This document shows positions 36,429 to 45,918 of a DNA stretch of 64,000 bases, in pieces. The position numbers were made by a program, and so were the translations under genes. The DNA lies in NCBI GenBank assembly GCA_016717335.1, contig JADKFS010000001.1:2356001-2420000 (forward strand), in the 5' to 3' direction. Position 1 is the stretch's first letter. Every line of letters starts with the position of its first letter. Under the pieces are notes generated by a model. It was not told the DNA's origin. It did not search any database and was given only the letters and a program-made list of their open reading frames with translations. The DNA is from Candidatus Ribeiella danica (GTDB lineage: Bacteria > Chloroflexota > Chloroflexia > Chloroflexales > Roseiflexaceae).

Positions 36429-37226
36429 CTACCCACTGCTATAGGCGCCCGGCGCCGCACCATCGGGCGCAGCGTCGTCCTGCGCGCGCATGTGCAGCTC
36501 GCCGTCGATCGCGCCACCCTGCTGGACGATCAGCAGCGCCGTCTGGATCTGGCCCTGGATCTGGCCGGTGCTCGTCACCTCGAGCCGGCCGCGGCAGGTG
36601 ATCTTGCCGTGGAAATTGCCCGAGACCGTGATCTCTTCGGCGGAGAGGTCGGCCTCGACCTGCGCGCCGGCCTCGACGTAGATGTACTGGCGCGACTCGA
36701 TCGAGCCGCGGGCGTTGCCCTGGATGCGTACGCCGCGCTCCGAGCGGTAGCGCCCGTCGAAGAAATCGTCCGGCCCGATCACGCTCTCGGCGATCGCGCG
36801 CGCGGGCGCCAGCGACGACAGCTCGCTGCCGAGCGGCGCAGTGGCCGCGGCCGGCGCGATCGCCACAGGCGGCGCGGCCGGGGGCGGCGCCTCGGGGGCA
36901 AGCTCAGGCCCAGCCAGAATCGCCTGCAGCGGCTGGGTCGCCGGGGCGGGGCGCGCTTCCAGCGCTGCGGCGGCGTCGGGGGCCGGCCGCTGCCTGGTCG
37001 CCTCGGCCTCTTGCAGCAGCCGCGTCACCGAGGGGCCGAGGATGGATGGCGTAGCGGCGTGCCAGGCCGGGTCGGGTGGTGGTCCATCCGCCGCGGGGGT
37101 CTCTGTGCGCCGCGGCGCCGGCGGGGGCGCAGGGAGATCGGGCAGCGCGTCGAGCATATCGAGATCGATATCGCTCGCTGGCGTCGCTGCGTCGAGCGGT
37201 CGGTCAGGGTTGCGGCGTCCGAACAT
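36429..37226 (-). CDS. Bactofilin-family polymer-forming protein
   Basis: The 265-residue protein has a long Pro/Ala-rich N-terminal region (to ~145) and then a bactofilin beta-helix core: SERGVRIQGNARGSIESRQY, IYVEAGAQVEADLSAEEITV, GNFHGKITCRGRLEVTSTGQ, GAIDGELHM. Bactofilins polymerise without nucleotide and organise envelope or cell shape. The N-terminal extension is longer than usual. The C-terminal YSSG is encoded within a dispersed repeat, so the original end may have been lost. Confidence 0.85.
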   Translation of the reverse strand: MFGRRNPDRPLDAATPASDIDLDMLDALPDLPAPPPAPRRTETPAADGPPPDPAWHAATPSILGPSVTRLLQEAEATRQRPAPDAAAALEARPAPATQPLQAILAGPELAPEAPPPAAPPVAIAPAAATAPLGSELSSLAPARAIAESVIGPDDFFDGRYRSERGVRIQGNARGSIESRQYIYVEAGAQVEADLSAEEITVSGNFHGKITCRGRLEVTSTGQIQGQIQTALLIVQQGGAIDGELHMRAQDDAAPDGAAPGAYSSG

Positions 37227-37709
37227 ACGTGTCCTCCTGCCTTGATGTTGGTCGTGTGGGGATCATCACTCTGTCGATCGTACGCCGCCCGACGTGCGAG
37301 ATCAACCGCGCGAGCTTACAATTTGATTGCAGCGGCTTCGGGTTCTTCTGCTATTATTGACAGCGCTTGCGCTTGTTGGTCGAGAGCGGCTTCGCCTCTC
37401 TCGAACCCTCTCGTGCTCTCGCTTTCGAGGTGAATGGTTTGTTCAGGGCGCGGTAATGCACCAGATCACCCCACCCTGCCCCCGCCCCTGCCAGGGGCGG
37501 GGGGACAACAAGCTAGTTCCGGGGTCTCGGCTCCGCCGAGACCCCGGAACTAGCCAAGACCCCCCTCTCCCGTTTTTGGGAGAGGGGGCAGGAGGTGAGG
37601 GCTTCTAGCGCATCAGGGCGCTGACGATCAAAACTGACCCCGTCAGGGCAGAAGCATGAAAACGCCGGCTGCGCAAGCCGGGGATGTCGAAGATTAGGAG
37701 CACCGAGCC
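37227..37709. repeat. Intergenic: hairpin-type repeat with 20-bp palindrome
   Basis: Positions 37455-37605 form an inverted-orientation copy of the hairpin repeat. The central arms 37512-37531 and 37535-37554 are perfectly complementary with a TCC loop. Positions 37227-37450 contain no recognisable gene. Confidence 0.85.
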
Positions 37710-38804
37710 ATGAATGAGTTTGCGATCAAGCGCCAGCGCATCGCCGAGCTGATGACCGCCCAGGGGCTGAGCGGCCTGCTGCTCGGCCGCGCGGCGAGCT
37801 GGAGCTGGGGCGCGTGCGGGGGCGAGGCGAACGTAGCGACCAACAGCGAGGCGGCGGTCGCGGCGCTGCTGTTCACCCCGCGCCGCGACTACCTGCTGGC
37901 CGATCGGATCGAGCTGCCGCGCCTGCTGGCCGAGGAGCTGGGCGACCTGCCGCTCGAGCCGGTTGAGTTTCCGTGGCACGAGCCGGCCCGCCGCGCCCAG
38001 ATCGCGGCCGACCTGGCCGGCGGGCCGCTTGGGGCCGACGTGGCGCTGCCCGGCGCGCGCGATCTGGGCGGCGAGATCGCGGCCCTGCGCTTCGATCTGA
38101 CGCCCGATGAGCATTCGCGCTTTCGCGCGCTCGGCCAGGCCACCGGCGCGGCGGTCGAGGCGGCCGCGCGCGCCGTCGCACCCGGCATGAGCGAGCTGGA
38201 GATCGCCGGGCTGCTGGCCGGCGAGACGTTCCGGCGCGCGGCCACGCCGGTCGTGACGCTGATCGCGGTGGACGAGCGGATCAGCCGCTTTCGCCATCCG
38301 GCGGCGACAGGCCGCAGGCTCGATCGCTACGCCATGCTGGTGCTGTGTGCGCGCCGACACGGCCTGGTCGCCTCGGCCACCCGGCTGGTCTCGTTCGGCG
38401 CGCTGCCGGACGACCTGCGCGCGCGGGAGCTGGCCTGCGCCCGCGTCGACGCCGCCGTGATCGCGGCCACCCGCCCGGGCGCGCCGATCGGCGAGGTCTT
38501 CGCGCGGCTCCAGGCCGCCTATGCCGCCGAGGGCTTCCCCGAGGAGTGGCGCGACCACCACCAGGGCGGGCTGGGCGGCTACGAGAACCGCGAGATCGTG
38601 GCGACGCCCGGCGCGAGCGCGCTGGTGCATGATGGCCAGGCCTACGCCTGGAACCCCTCGATCGCCGGGGTGAAGTCGGAGGATACCATCCTGGTGGGCG
38701 CTGGCGGCTTCGAGATCCTGACTGCGACCGGCAACTGGCCGCAGCACCGGGTCGAGCTGGGCGGGCAGATCATCGAGCGCCCCGCGATCGAGCAGCGCGG
38801 GTGA
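37710..38804 (+). CDS. M24-family (Xaa-Pro aminopeptidase-like) protein
   Basis: The 364-residue protein has a creatinase-like N-terminal domain (residues ~1-135) and a pita-bread C-terminal domain starting at LGQATGAAVEAAARAVAPGM. Parts of the usual metal site look altered: the region TAVDERISRFRHPAATG and the DHHQGGLGGYENRE motif are present, but the canonical D-x10-D pair is not obvious. It may be a non-peptidase member. Alone on its strand; GGAGC precedes the ATG. Confidence 0.75.
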   Translation: MNEFAIKRQRIAELMTAQGLSGLLLGRAASWSWGACGGEANVATNSEAAVAALLFTPRRDYLLADRIELPRLLAEELGDLPLEPVEFPWHEPARRAQIAADLAGGPLGADVALPGARDLGGEIAALRFDLTPDEHSRFRALGQATGAAVEAAARAVAPGMSELEIAGLLAGETFRRAATPVVTLIAVDERISRFRHPAATGRRLDRYAMLVLCARRHGLVASATRLVSFGALPDDLRARELACARVDAAVIAATRPGAPIGEVFARLQAAYAAEGFPEEWRDHHQGGLGGYENREIVATPGASALVHDGQAYAWNPSIAGVKSEDTILVGAGGFEILTATGNWPQHRVELGGQIIERPAIEQRG

Positions 38805-38981
38805 TGGTACGCAGTAGGCAGTAGACAGTAGGCAGCCCCTCACCCCCGGCCCCCTCTCCCTTCTTGGAGAGGGGGTATCCTTTTGGCATCACAGTACGGT
38901 CACTATGCAGCTGCACCCCGATGCCATGAATATATCTCTGTCCCCACGCTCCTAGCGGCGGCAGGGAGAGGGTGTTCAACA
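38805..38981. repeat. Partial hairpin-type repeat
   Basis: GTACGCAGTAGGCAGTAGACAGTAGGCAG short units are followed by CCCCTCACCCCCGGCCCCCT and GGAGAGGGGGTATCCTTTTG; the central palindrome is missing in this copy. Confidence 0.65.
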
Positions 38982-39835
<854 letters not shown>

Positions 39836-40112
39836 TCGATGCAGATCTTTCTTACGTGAGCGGCCCACGCTGGCGAGGGCGGCGGGCGCCTTCGACTTCG
39901 CGCGCTCTCGCCAGGCAAGGCCACAACTATTATGAGTGCGCGCAGTATACCATCTCCCGGGGGTTAGGGGCACAACTGGTGATTTGTAGGCGGGCGTCGC
40001 CCCAGACCCCCGTGCAAAGAAGGCAACCCGGGCTGGAGCGCATTAACCAGGATTTCGATCGGAACTCATCTTGCTTTGGCGAAAGACCCGCAATCATCAC
40101 AGGAGAACACCG

Positions 40113-40238
40113 ATGCTCTGGTTGATCTGGATCGCAATTATGCTGCTGACCCCGGTTGTGGCAGGGATAAGCGTCTGGCGCGAGACCCATATGCAGCGCA
40201 GCGAGCTGCCGATCGGCGAGCCCCAGAATGAGGCGTAG
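40113..40238 (+). CDS. 41-residue single-span membrane protein
   Basis: AGGAG lies eight bases before the ATG. The product has one hydrophobic helix (LWLIWIAIMLLTPVVAGISV) and a short charged tail. It ends 21 bases before the kinase gene and could be co-transcribed with it. Unrecognised. Confidence 0.5.
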   Translation: MLWLIWIAIMLLTPVVAGISVWRETHMQRSELPIGEPQNEA

Positions 40239-40259
40239 CGACGTCGCGTCGCAGAGATA

Positions 40260-41873
40260 GTGAGCCCAGTGATCGGATCGACCAATCTGATCGGCACAAT
40301 TGTCGGGCGGTACGAGATCCAGGCATTGATCGGCGCGGGCGGCATGGCGACCGTCTACCGCGCGCTCGACCGCAGCTTGCAGCGACCTGTGGCGCTCAAG
40401 CTCCTGTCGGACGCGGTGGCGGCACAGCCCGGTTTTGCCGATCGGTTTCTCCAGGAGGCCCGGCTGCTAGCCGGCCTGCGCCACCCCAATATCGTCCAGG
40501 TCCACGACTTCGGCGAGCACGACGGCCACCGGTACGATGGTCCAGGAGCTGCTGCCCGGCCCACGCTGGAGCGGCGGCTGCGCGATCTTGAGGCGAGCGG
40601 CCAGCGGCTCGAGCGCGCGGAGGTCCTGTCGATCGCCCGCCAGCTCGCCGCCGCGCTCGACGCGGCCCACGCCGCCGGGATCATCCACCGCGACGTCAAG
40701 CCCGCCAACGCGCTCTGGAACGCCGCGGGCGCGCTGGTGCTGACGGATTTCGGGATCGCCAAGAACACCGTCGCCCCGGCGAGCTACACCCAGACCGGCA
40801 TGGTTGTCGGCACCCCGCACTATCTCTCGCCCGAGCAGGCGCAGGGGCTGCCGCCGTCTCCGAGCAGCGATATCTACTCGCTGGGCGTGGTGCTGTACGA
40901 GGTGATCTCGGGCAGGCTACCCTTCGATCGCTCGACGCCGCTCGGCGTGGTGATGAGCCATATCCAAGACCCGCCGCCGCCGCTCCACCCGCTGCGCCCC
41001 GATCTGCCCGCCGATGTCGATCTGGTGATTCAGCAGGCGCTGGCGAAAGACCAGGCCGGGCGCTTCCGCAGCGCGGGCGCGCTCGCGCAGGCGCTCGAGC
41101 GGGCCTGGCCCGCCGCCCCCGCCGTGGCGGCGCGGCAGCACGATCCCGCCGTTCACGCCCAGCCGACGCGCGTCTGGGACAGCGCAGCACGCCCGCCGGC
41201 GCGGCAGCCGATCCCACAGGGCAGCTCCGCCGCTCCCACAGGCCGCCGCGCCGGACCGCCCGCCCGCGTCGGGCCGCCGCTCCGGGCCGCCTACGCTGCT
41301 GCTCGGCGCGCTGCTGCTTGTGCTGCTGCTCGGCGGCGGGGCGCTGCTGGCGCGCGAGGTGCTGCAGCTGGCGGCCGCGCCGCCGGTGGCCGTGGCGACC
41401 AGCGGTGCGGCCGCACCCGCGCCCGAGCCCACCGCTGCACCGACTAGCCCGCCGGCGCCGACCAGCCTGCCGGCGACGAAAGCGCCCGCGCCCAAGCCGA
41501 CCAGCCTGCCGGCGACGAAAGCGCCCGCGCCCAAGCCGACTCTGGCCCCGCCGAAGCCGGCAGCGACCCCCGTGCCGCCCGACACGAACAGCTCGCTCGA
41601 CCGGCTGCGCGCGCTTGCCGCAGGCGTGGCCGATGGGCGGCCGGCAAGGCCGGCGAGCAGCTCGTGAAGGACCTGGACAGCGCGCGCGAGGCGCTGGCCG
41701 ACAACACGAAGCGCGCGACCGACCGGCTGCGCGATCTTCAGCGGCATATCGCCGATGCACGCGACGACGACCGGATCGACGGCGCGTTTGCCAACCAGCT
41801 GCTCGCCGGCGTCGACGACGTGGCCCGCAGCTACGGGCTGAAGCTGCCGCCCGGCAAGGGCGGCAAAGGCTAG
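40260..41873 (+). CDS. PknB-type Ser/Thr kinase with TM segment and C-terminal helical domain, several frame changes
   Basis: The kinase domain starts GTIVGRYEIQALIGAGGMAT and has VALKLL, HRDVKPAN, TDFGIAK and SPEQAQGLPPS. Near 40535-40565 the frame slips and returns: the expected MVQELLPGP is one frame over. Near 41280 it shifts again, entering a transmembrane stretch (LLLGALLLVLLLGGGALL) and a Pro/Lys-rich linker with a repeated TSLPATKAPAPKP unit. Near 41640 it returns to the first frame for a C-terminal helical domain ending at 41873. Four one-base changes, mostly in C or G runs, suggest indel errors in an otherwise intact membrane kinase. Confidence 0.8.
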
Positions 41874-41876
41874 TGC

Positions 41877-42187
41877 GGGTCCCGCCGCCCTTGCTGGGCA
41901 GCAGGACCCGCGCGGGGCTGCGCGCCCCTGGACCCCAAAAAGATGCCCTCTCTGTTGCGATACCTGACGTGCATGCCCGGCTGAATCCAGGGGCGGCGGA
42001 TGTGCACTCGCTGTGCTTGGAATGGTGCTAGGCATGACCCACCGGCAGTGCAGCTGAGCCAGCATCCTTTGCCGGAGGGGGGCTGGGGAACCGGCGCGGG
42101 TTCCCCGGGTACCCGCTGGGTGCCGGGGGGCCGGGGGCGCAGCGCCCCGGAACATCGCATTGTCATCTCATCAAGGGTGCGCTGTGC
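41877..42187. repeat. Dispersed GC-rich repeat, direct copy
   Basis: Positions ~41905-42155 form a full direct copy: GGGGCTGCGCGCCCCTGGAC at the left, TGCAGCTGAGCCAGCATCCT in the core, AACCGGCGCGGGTTCCCCGG, and GGGGGCGCAGCGCCCCGG at the right. Confidence 0.85.
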
Positions 42188-42193
42188 TATAAT
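42185..42193 (+). promoter_or_regulatory. Extended -10 promoter of the M20 gene
   Basis: TGC followed by TATAAT (42188-42193) is an extended -10 motif. It lies 31 bases before the GTG at 42225 and argues against the ATG at 42192 as the translation start. Confidence 0.5.
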
Positions 42194-42224
42194 GAGCTCG
42201 ATTTCCTCCACACTGGAGCGCCAT

Positions 42225-43585
42225 GTGACACCGCCAGCCTTGATTGCGACCGATCGGCTGATCCGCGATCTGGGGCAGCTTGTAAGCCTGTCGGGCAGCC
42301 CCGGGCAGGCCGGGGATCTGGTGGCCGTCGCGGCGCGCGTTGCTGCGCTCATGCGCGGCCACAAGCTGCAGGTGACCACGCTGGCCACGGCGGGGGCGCC
42401 GGTGGTGGTGGGGCGGCGCGCGGGCCGGCGCCCGTTCACGCTGCTGCTGTACCACCACTACGACGCGCCGCCGCCGGGGCCGTGGCGGGCCTGGGATCAC
42501 GAGCCGTTTCCAGCTGGCCGAGCGCGAGGGCACGCTCTACGGGGCGCGGCGTCGCCGACGGCAAGGGGCCGCTGATGGCGCATCTCGGCGCGATCGACGC
42601 GCTGCTCGACGCCGAGGGCGAGCTGCCATGCGGCGTCGTGATCGTCGTCGAGGGCGAGGCGCTGATCGGCAGCCCGAGCCTTGGGGCCGCGGTCGCCGGG
42701 GCGCAGCGGCTGCTGAAGTCGAGCGCCTGCCTGGCGACCGCCGGCGAGCGCGACGGTGCTGATCGGCCGTTCTGCTACAGCGGCGCCAAGGGACTGCTGC
42801 AGGTACGGCTGCGCGCGAGCGGGGCGCGCCAGGCGCTGCCCGCCGGCCTGGCCGTCAGCGTGCCGAACCCGCTCTGGCGGCTGCTCTGGGCGCTGGGCCA
42901 GCTGAAGAGCGACCAGGAAGAAGTGCTGATCGAGGGCTTCTACGACGACGTCGAGGGCCCCAGCCGATCCGAGAATCAGGCGCTGCGCGCGATTCGCCTG
43001 GACGAGTCCGGCCGCAAGAGCGCCTGGGGCATTGACCAGTTTCTGTTTGGCCTGGAGGGCGCGGGGCTGGCACGAGCCGAGGCGACGCTCCCGACCTGCA
43101 ACATCGCCGATCTGGTCGTCGAGCCGGCCGGCGACCTGGCGCTGATCCCCGTCTCCGCGGCGGCGCGGGTCGACTTCCAGCTCGTGCCGAGCCAGCGCCC
43201 GCAGAGCACGGTCGAGCGGCTGCGCACGCACCTCGACAGCAAGGATATGGGCGATATCGAGATCGAGCGGGTGCCGGGCGGCTACCCGGCCGCGCACACC
43301 GCCCCCGAGCACCCGTTTATAGCGCAGCTGCGTGGGGTCGGCGAGCAGCTCCACGGCGCGCCGCTGTCGCTGCTGCCGCTGGGGCCGTTCGCGCTGCCGC
43401 TGTTCTTCTTCACCGAGATGCTGGGCATCCCTGTCGCGACAGTCGGCTGCGTGCGCCCGGACAGCGCCGTCAGCGCACCTAACGAGCACATCCCGCTGGC
43501 CGACCTGGTTCGCCACGGCCAGCTGCTGGTCGACCTGCTCCACGCCTGCGCGGAGCCCGCGCCCGCCGGCGACGCACCGTCGTAG
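42225..43585 (+). CDS. M20-family metallopeptidase, two frame changes
   Basis: The GTG at 42225 follows TGGAG. The zinc site is split by frame: LLLYHHYDAPPPGPW is in the first frame, while GRGVADGKGPLMAHLGAI follows in another. Removing one C near 42508 and one G near 42544 restores EPFQLAEREGTLYGRGVADG. Downstream VVIVVEGEALIGSPS supplies the catalytic Glu, and ATLPTCNIADLV starts the dimerisation domain. The family includes dipeptidases and deacylases such as DapE and carboxypeptidase G2. Both indels fall in homopolymers, so assembly error is likely. Confidence 0.82.
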
Positions 43586-43997
43586 GCTACCACGTCCTTT
43601 GTGCGGGGGGCTGCGCGCCCCCGTACCCCAAAAGAATGCCACCTCTACTTCAGCGCTTGACACGCATGCCTCATGCACTCCAGTGGGAGGCCCTCTCCGG
43701 TTGATTGACGATAGACCATAGACGATGGTTGCACACTATCGTCCATCGTCCATCGTCTATCGTCGGATTGGTATTGGGCATCCACCACGACACTTGCAGC
43801 TGGTTCGGCATCTCTTGCCGGAGGGGGCTGGGGAACCGGCGCCCTCTCCCCAGCTCCCCACTAGGTGGCGGGGGCCGCGGGCGCAGCGCCCCGAAAAACA
43901 CCAGCCGGGGCGCTAGATGCGGTTGACAGCCAGAGGGACGTATGCTACTATACGGCGTGCGCAATTCACGCGATTGCGTTTCTTTATGCCGTAAATC
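43586..43997. repeat. Dispersed GC-rich repeat with a nested second element
   Basis: Positions ~43600-43905 are a copy of the ~250-bp repeat. It is interrupted at ~43703-43775 by a GACGATAGACC...CGTCTATCGTC palindrome like that at 32.7 kb. The nesting shows the second element inserted later. Confidence 0.8.
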
Positions 43998-44073
43998 GCC
44001 GGTGTAGCTCAGTGGTTAGAGCGAGCGACTCATAATCGCTAGGTCACAGGTTCGAATCCCGTCACCGGCACCA
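43998..44073 (+). tRNA. tRNA with CAT anticodon (elongator Met, possibly Ile2)
   Basis: A complete cloverleaf: acceptor GCCGGTG/CACCGGC, D-arm GCTC...GAGC, anticodon stem AGCGA/TCGCT with loop CTCATAA, T-arm ACAGG/CCCGT with loop TTCGAAT, discriminator A and encoded CCA. The T-arm matches elongator tRNA-Met; the anticodon stem resembles tRNA-Ile2, whose C34 is modified to lysidine. The accessory block begins about 1 kb downstream. Confidence 0.93.
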
Positions 44074-44161
44074 CTTACAGGGCCGATGGGGCTCATTCGT
44101 TGCGCTGGTAGTGAGCCAGAGACACCTCCTGTTGTAGCAAGACATCGAAGCGAGGAGGGGT

Positions 44162-44812
44162 ATGCAGCGGCTCCGTGAACTTTGGGCTCGCGGTTGTCTT
44201 GGTAAAGTGATTGTTGGTGGCGTCGGCACGCTGCTGGGCGTCGTCGTGATCTGTGTGTGCGGCCTGATCTCGCTGGCCGGTCAGTCGGTGGGGATCTTCC
44301 CAACCACGGTGCCAACGACGGCGCAGGTCCTGCTGGCCGCCGCGCCGACGACCGTCGAAGTGGAGCCGACCGCAACACTGCTGCCGAGCCCGACGCCGCT
44401 CCCAGCCGTGGCGCCGAGCGTGACCAGCGCGCCGACGGTCGCTCCGAGCGCCACACCACTGCTGCCGTCGCCGGTGCCGCCGACCGCGAAGCCGACGGTC
44501 GCACAAGCGATTGTGGTGGCGCCGACGACGAAGCCGCAGCCGACCGCCAGACCGAAGCCAACCGCGGCGCCGGCGCCCACGACGGCACCTGTGCCCACGG
44601 CACCGCCTTCGAATGGCGAGCCGGTGTTCGCCAATAAGGAAGTCAGCCCGGCCTACTGGCCGTGCCAACCGGACCAGATCAAGGGTAATAAGAACTCGAA
44701 GATCTACCACGTTCCCAGCGGGCAATTCTACGCCAAGACCTATGAGAACGTGGTGTGCTTCAACACCGAGGGAGAGGCGCAGTCAGCTGGCTACAAGCCA
44801 TCGAAGCGGTAG
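44162..44812 (+). CDS. Membrane-anchored Pro/Thr-rich protein with C-terminal sunset-type domain
   Basis: A transmembrane helix (residues ~17-40) is followed by ~110 residues of TPTP/APTTKPQP linker. A short C-terminal domain has a WPCQPDQIKGNKNSKIYHVP block, FYAKTYENVVCFNTEGEAQS and AGYKPSKR. The NSKIYHVP and CF..EAEAQ.AGY pattern is that of small sunset/Ada-like domains fused to nucleases or surface proteins. Here it is displayed outside the cell. Function unknown; 90 bases downstream of the tRNA. Confidence 0.7.
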   Translation: MQRLRELWARGCLGKVIVGGVGTLLGVVVICVCGLISLAGQSVGIFPTTVPTTAQVLLAAAPTTVEVEPTATLLPSPTPLPAVAPSVTSAPTVAPSATPLLPSPVPPTAKPTVAQAIVVAPTTKPQPTARPKPTAAPAPTTAPVPTAPPSNGEPVFANKEVSPAYWPCQPDQIKGNKNSKIYHVPSGQFYAKTYENVVCFNTEGEAQSAGYKPSKR

Positions 44813-45000
44813 CCGCGCGGCGTCATTGACGTACATGTGCTCGGCGGTGTCGGCAGCGTGGCCGGTGTCCTGGCATCATCGCCAGGCGCGAGCAATACAT
44901 GAGTTGCTAAGGTGCTGACCGAGCTGATTGAGCGAGGAAGGCACTGGCATAGCGGGCGCACTGGCTAGGTTTCTCAGGCTGTGCACAGAGCGACCGCAAC

Positions 45001-45064
45001 GAAGACTGGCGCTTACTCTACCCAGCTAGTGAAACGGCTGCGGGTAGAGTAAGCGCCAGTCTTC
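45001..45064. repeat. Perfect 23-bp inverted repeat at the accessory-region boundary
   Basis: Arms 45001-45023 and 45042-45064 are perfectly complementary with an 18-nt loop. The right arm encodes GRLALTLP near the C-terminus of the XRE regulator and the left arm includes its stop codon. It may act as a transcription stop for the regulator or mark the end of the element. No T-run follows in either direction. Confidence 0.85.
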
Positions 45065-45290
45065 CGTTGGGGTCGTATTCTAGCAGATCACCCACGCCAA
45101 CCCCATAGAACGAGCAGAGCGCTGCCAGCGTGTCGAACTCGATCCCCTTTGTTTTCCCATTCTCGATCTTGTTCAATGTGTTCTCGTGGATGCCGATAGC
45201 CCCCGCCACTTCTTTGGCGGTAACGGGCATGCCCCGCTTTGCCGCGTAATCGAGGCGGAGCTTTCGGGCTTTGGTCAAAATCTTCGCCAT
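45018..45290 (-). CDS. XRE-family (Cro/CI-like) transcriptional regulator
   Basis: The 90-residue protein has a helix-turn-helix of the Cro/CI type (AKEVAGAIGIHENTLNKIEN) followed by FDTLAALCSFYGVGVGDLLE, the usual fourth and fifth helices. It is the only minus-strand gene at the left end of the accessory block and diverges from the long + strand array, the standard position of a repressor that holds an integrated element silent. AAGGAGG-like sequence precedes the ATG at 45290. Its last ~16 residues are encoded in a perfect inverted repeat. Confidence 0.88.
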   Translation of the reverse strand: MAKILTKARKLRLDYAAKRGMPVTAKEVAGAIGIHENTLNKIENGKTKGIEFDTLAALCSFYGVGVGDLLEYDPNGRLALTLPAAVSLAG

Positions 45291-45316
45291 TGCCTTGCCT
45301 CCTTCTGCTTGTGGTC

Positions 45317-45345
45317 ATGTTACTATATGATTTTATCATTGTCAA
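45317..45345 (-). promoter_or_regulatory. Promoter of the XRE regulator
   Basis: On the minus strand TTGACA (45345-45340) and TAACAT (45322-45317) are separated by 17 bases, about 30 bases before the regulator's start codon. Confidence 0.55.
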
Positions 45346-45362
45346 GTGTTAGAAAGTCCCTC

Positions 45363-45391
45363 TTGACAGTGGCGCAATCATCCTGTATAAT
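45363..45391 (+). promoter_or_regulatory. Consensus promoter driving the accessory array
   Basis: TTGACA at 45363-45368 and TATAAT at 45386-45391 match both sigma-70 consensus hexamers with an ideal 17-base spacer. It is the strongest promoter visible in the window and reads into the PRTRC array. Confidence 0.85.
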
Positions 45392-45408
45392 CACTGTATA
45401 CGGTGATT
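45389..45408. promoter_or_regulatory. Palindromic operator overlapping the -10 box and start site
   Basis: AATCACTGTATACGGTGATT is a 20-bp near-perfect palindrome (arms AATCAC/GTGATT, core TGTATACG). It covers the end of the -10 box and the expected transcription start, where a bound dimer of the divergent XRE protein would block polymerase. Confidence 0.75.
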
Positions 45409-45435
45409 AAGTAATAGCTTAAAGGAGTTGCCACC

Positions 45436-45594
45436 ATGACCAAGACCATCGTCTTCGACCGGCAGACCCACGACTACGCGATGTACCTCGGCGGCGAGTT
45501 CGTCGGCGTCGCGTGCACCTACCACGAGGCCGAGGCGGCGCTCGACCAGTTGGTCTTCGAGCTGCTGGCCCACGGCACCCTGCAGGCAGCATAA
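45436..45594 (+). CDS. Small conserved mobile-element protein
   Basis: The 52-residue product (start IVFDRQTHDYAMYLGGEFVG) follows AAAGGAG. The pattern FDR..xDY.MYLGGE.VG...T..EAEAALD.LV.ELL recurs, as I remember it, in short proteins of plasmids and integrative elements. It is the first gene of the array; function unknown. Confidence 0.7.
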   Translation: MTKTIVFDRQTHDYAMYLGGEFVGVACTYHEAEAALDQLVFELLAHGTLQAA

Positions 45595-45688
45595 AGCTGA
45601 CGGCCGTCCTCTGTCGAGAACCCGCGCGGGGGCGCACTTGCTCACAATCCGCCCCCGCAACAACCATCAGCACCGCGAGGATACCACG

Positions 45689-45910
45689 ATGCCAACCACC
45701 CTGTCAACGACCCAGCGCCAGTTCGACCCGGCCGCGCAGCCGGCGATCGATCGCGCGAACCGCGCCGCGCGCGTGACCGGCCGCACCTGGCTGGTGATCT
45801 GGGAGGGCGACTGCTACAGCTGCTGGGACGACGACGATATCGCCGCGTTCTTCCCGCAGATCCACCCGGCCGACGTGGTCTATACGACGGAGAGCGCGCT
45901 GCTCTCGTGA
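45689..45910 (+). CDS. Small protein of unknown function
   Basis: The 73-residue protein has an acidic C-terminal half (CYSCWDDDDIAAFFPQIHPA). Its stop overlaps the GTG alternative start of the next gene. No family recognised. Confidence 0.55.
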   Translation: MPTTLSTTQRQFDPAAQPAIDRANRAARVTGRTWLVIWEGDCYSCWDDDDIAAFFPQIHPADVVYTTESALLS

Positions 45911-45918
45911 GGTCGACG

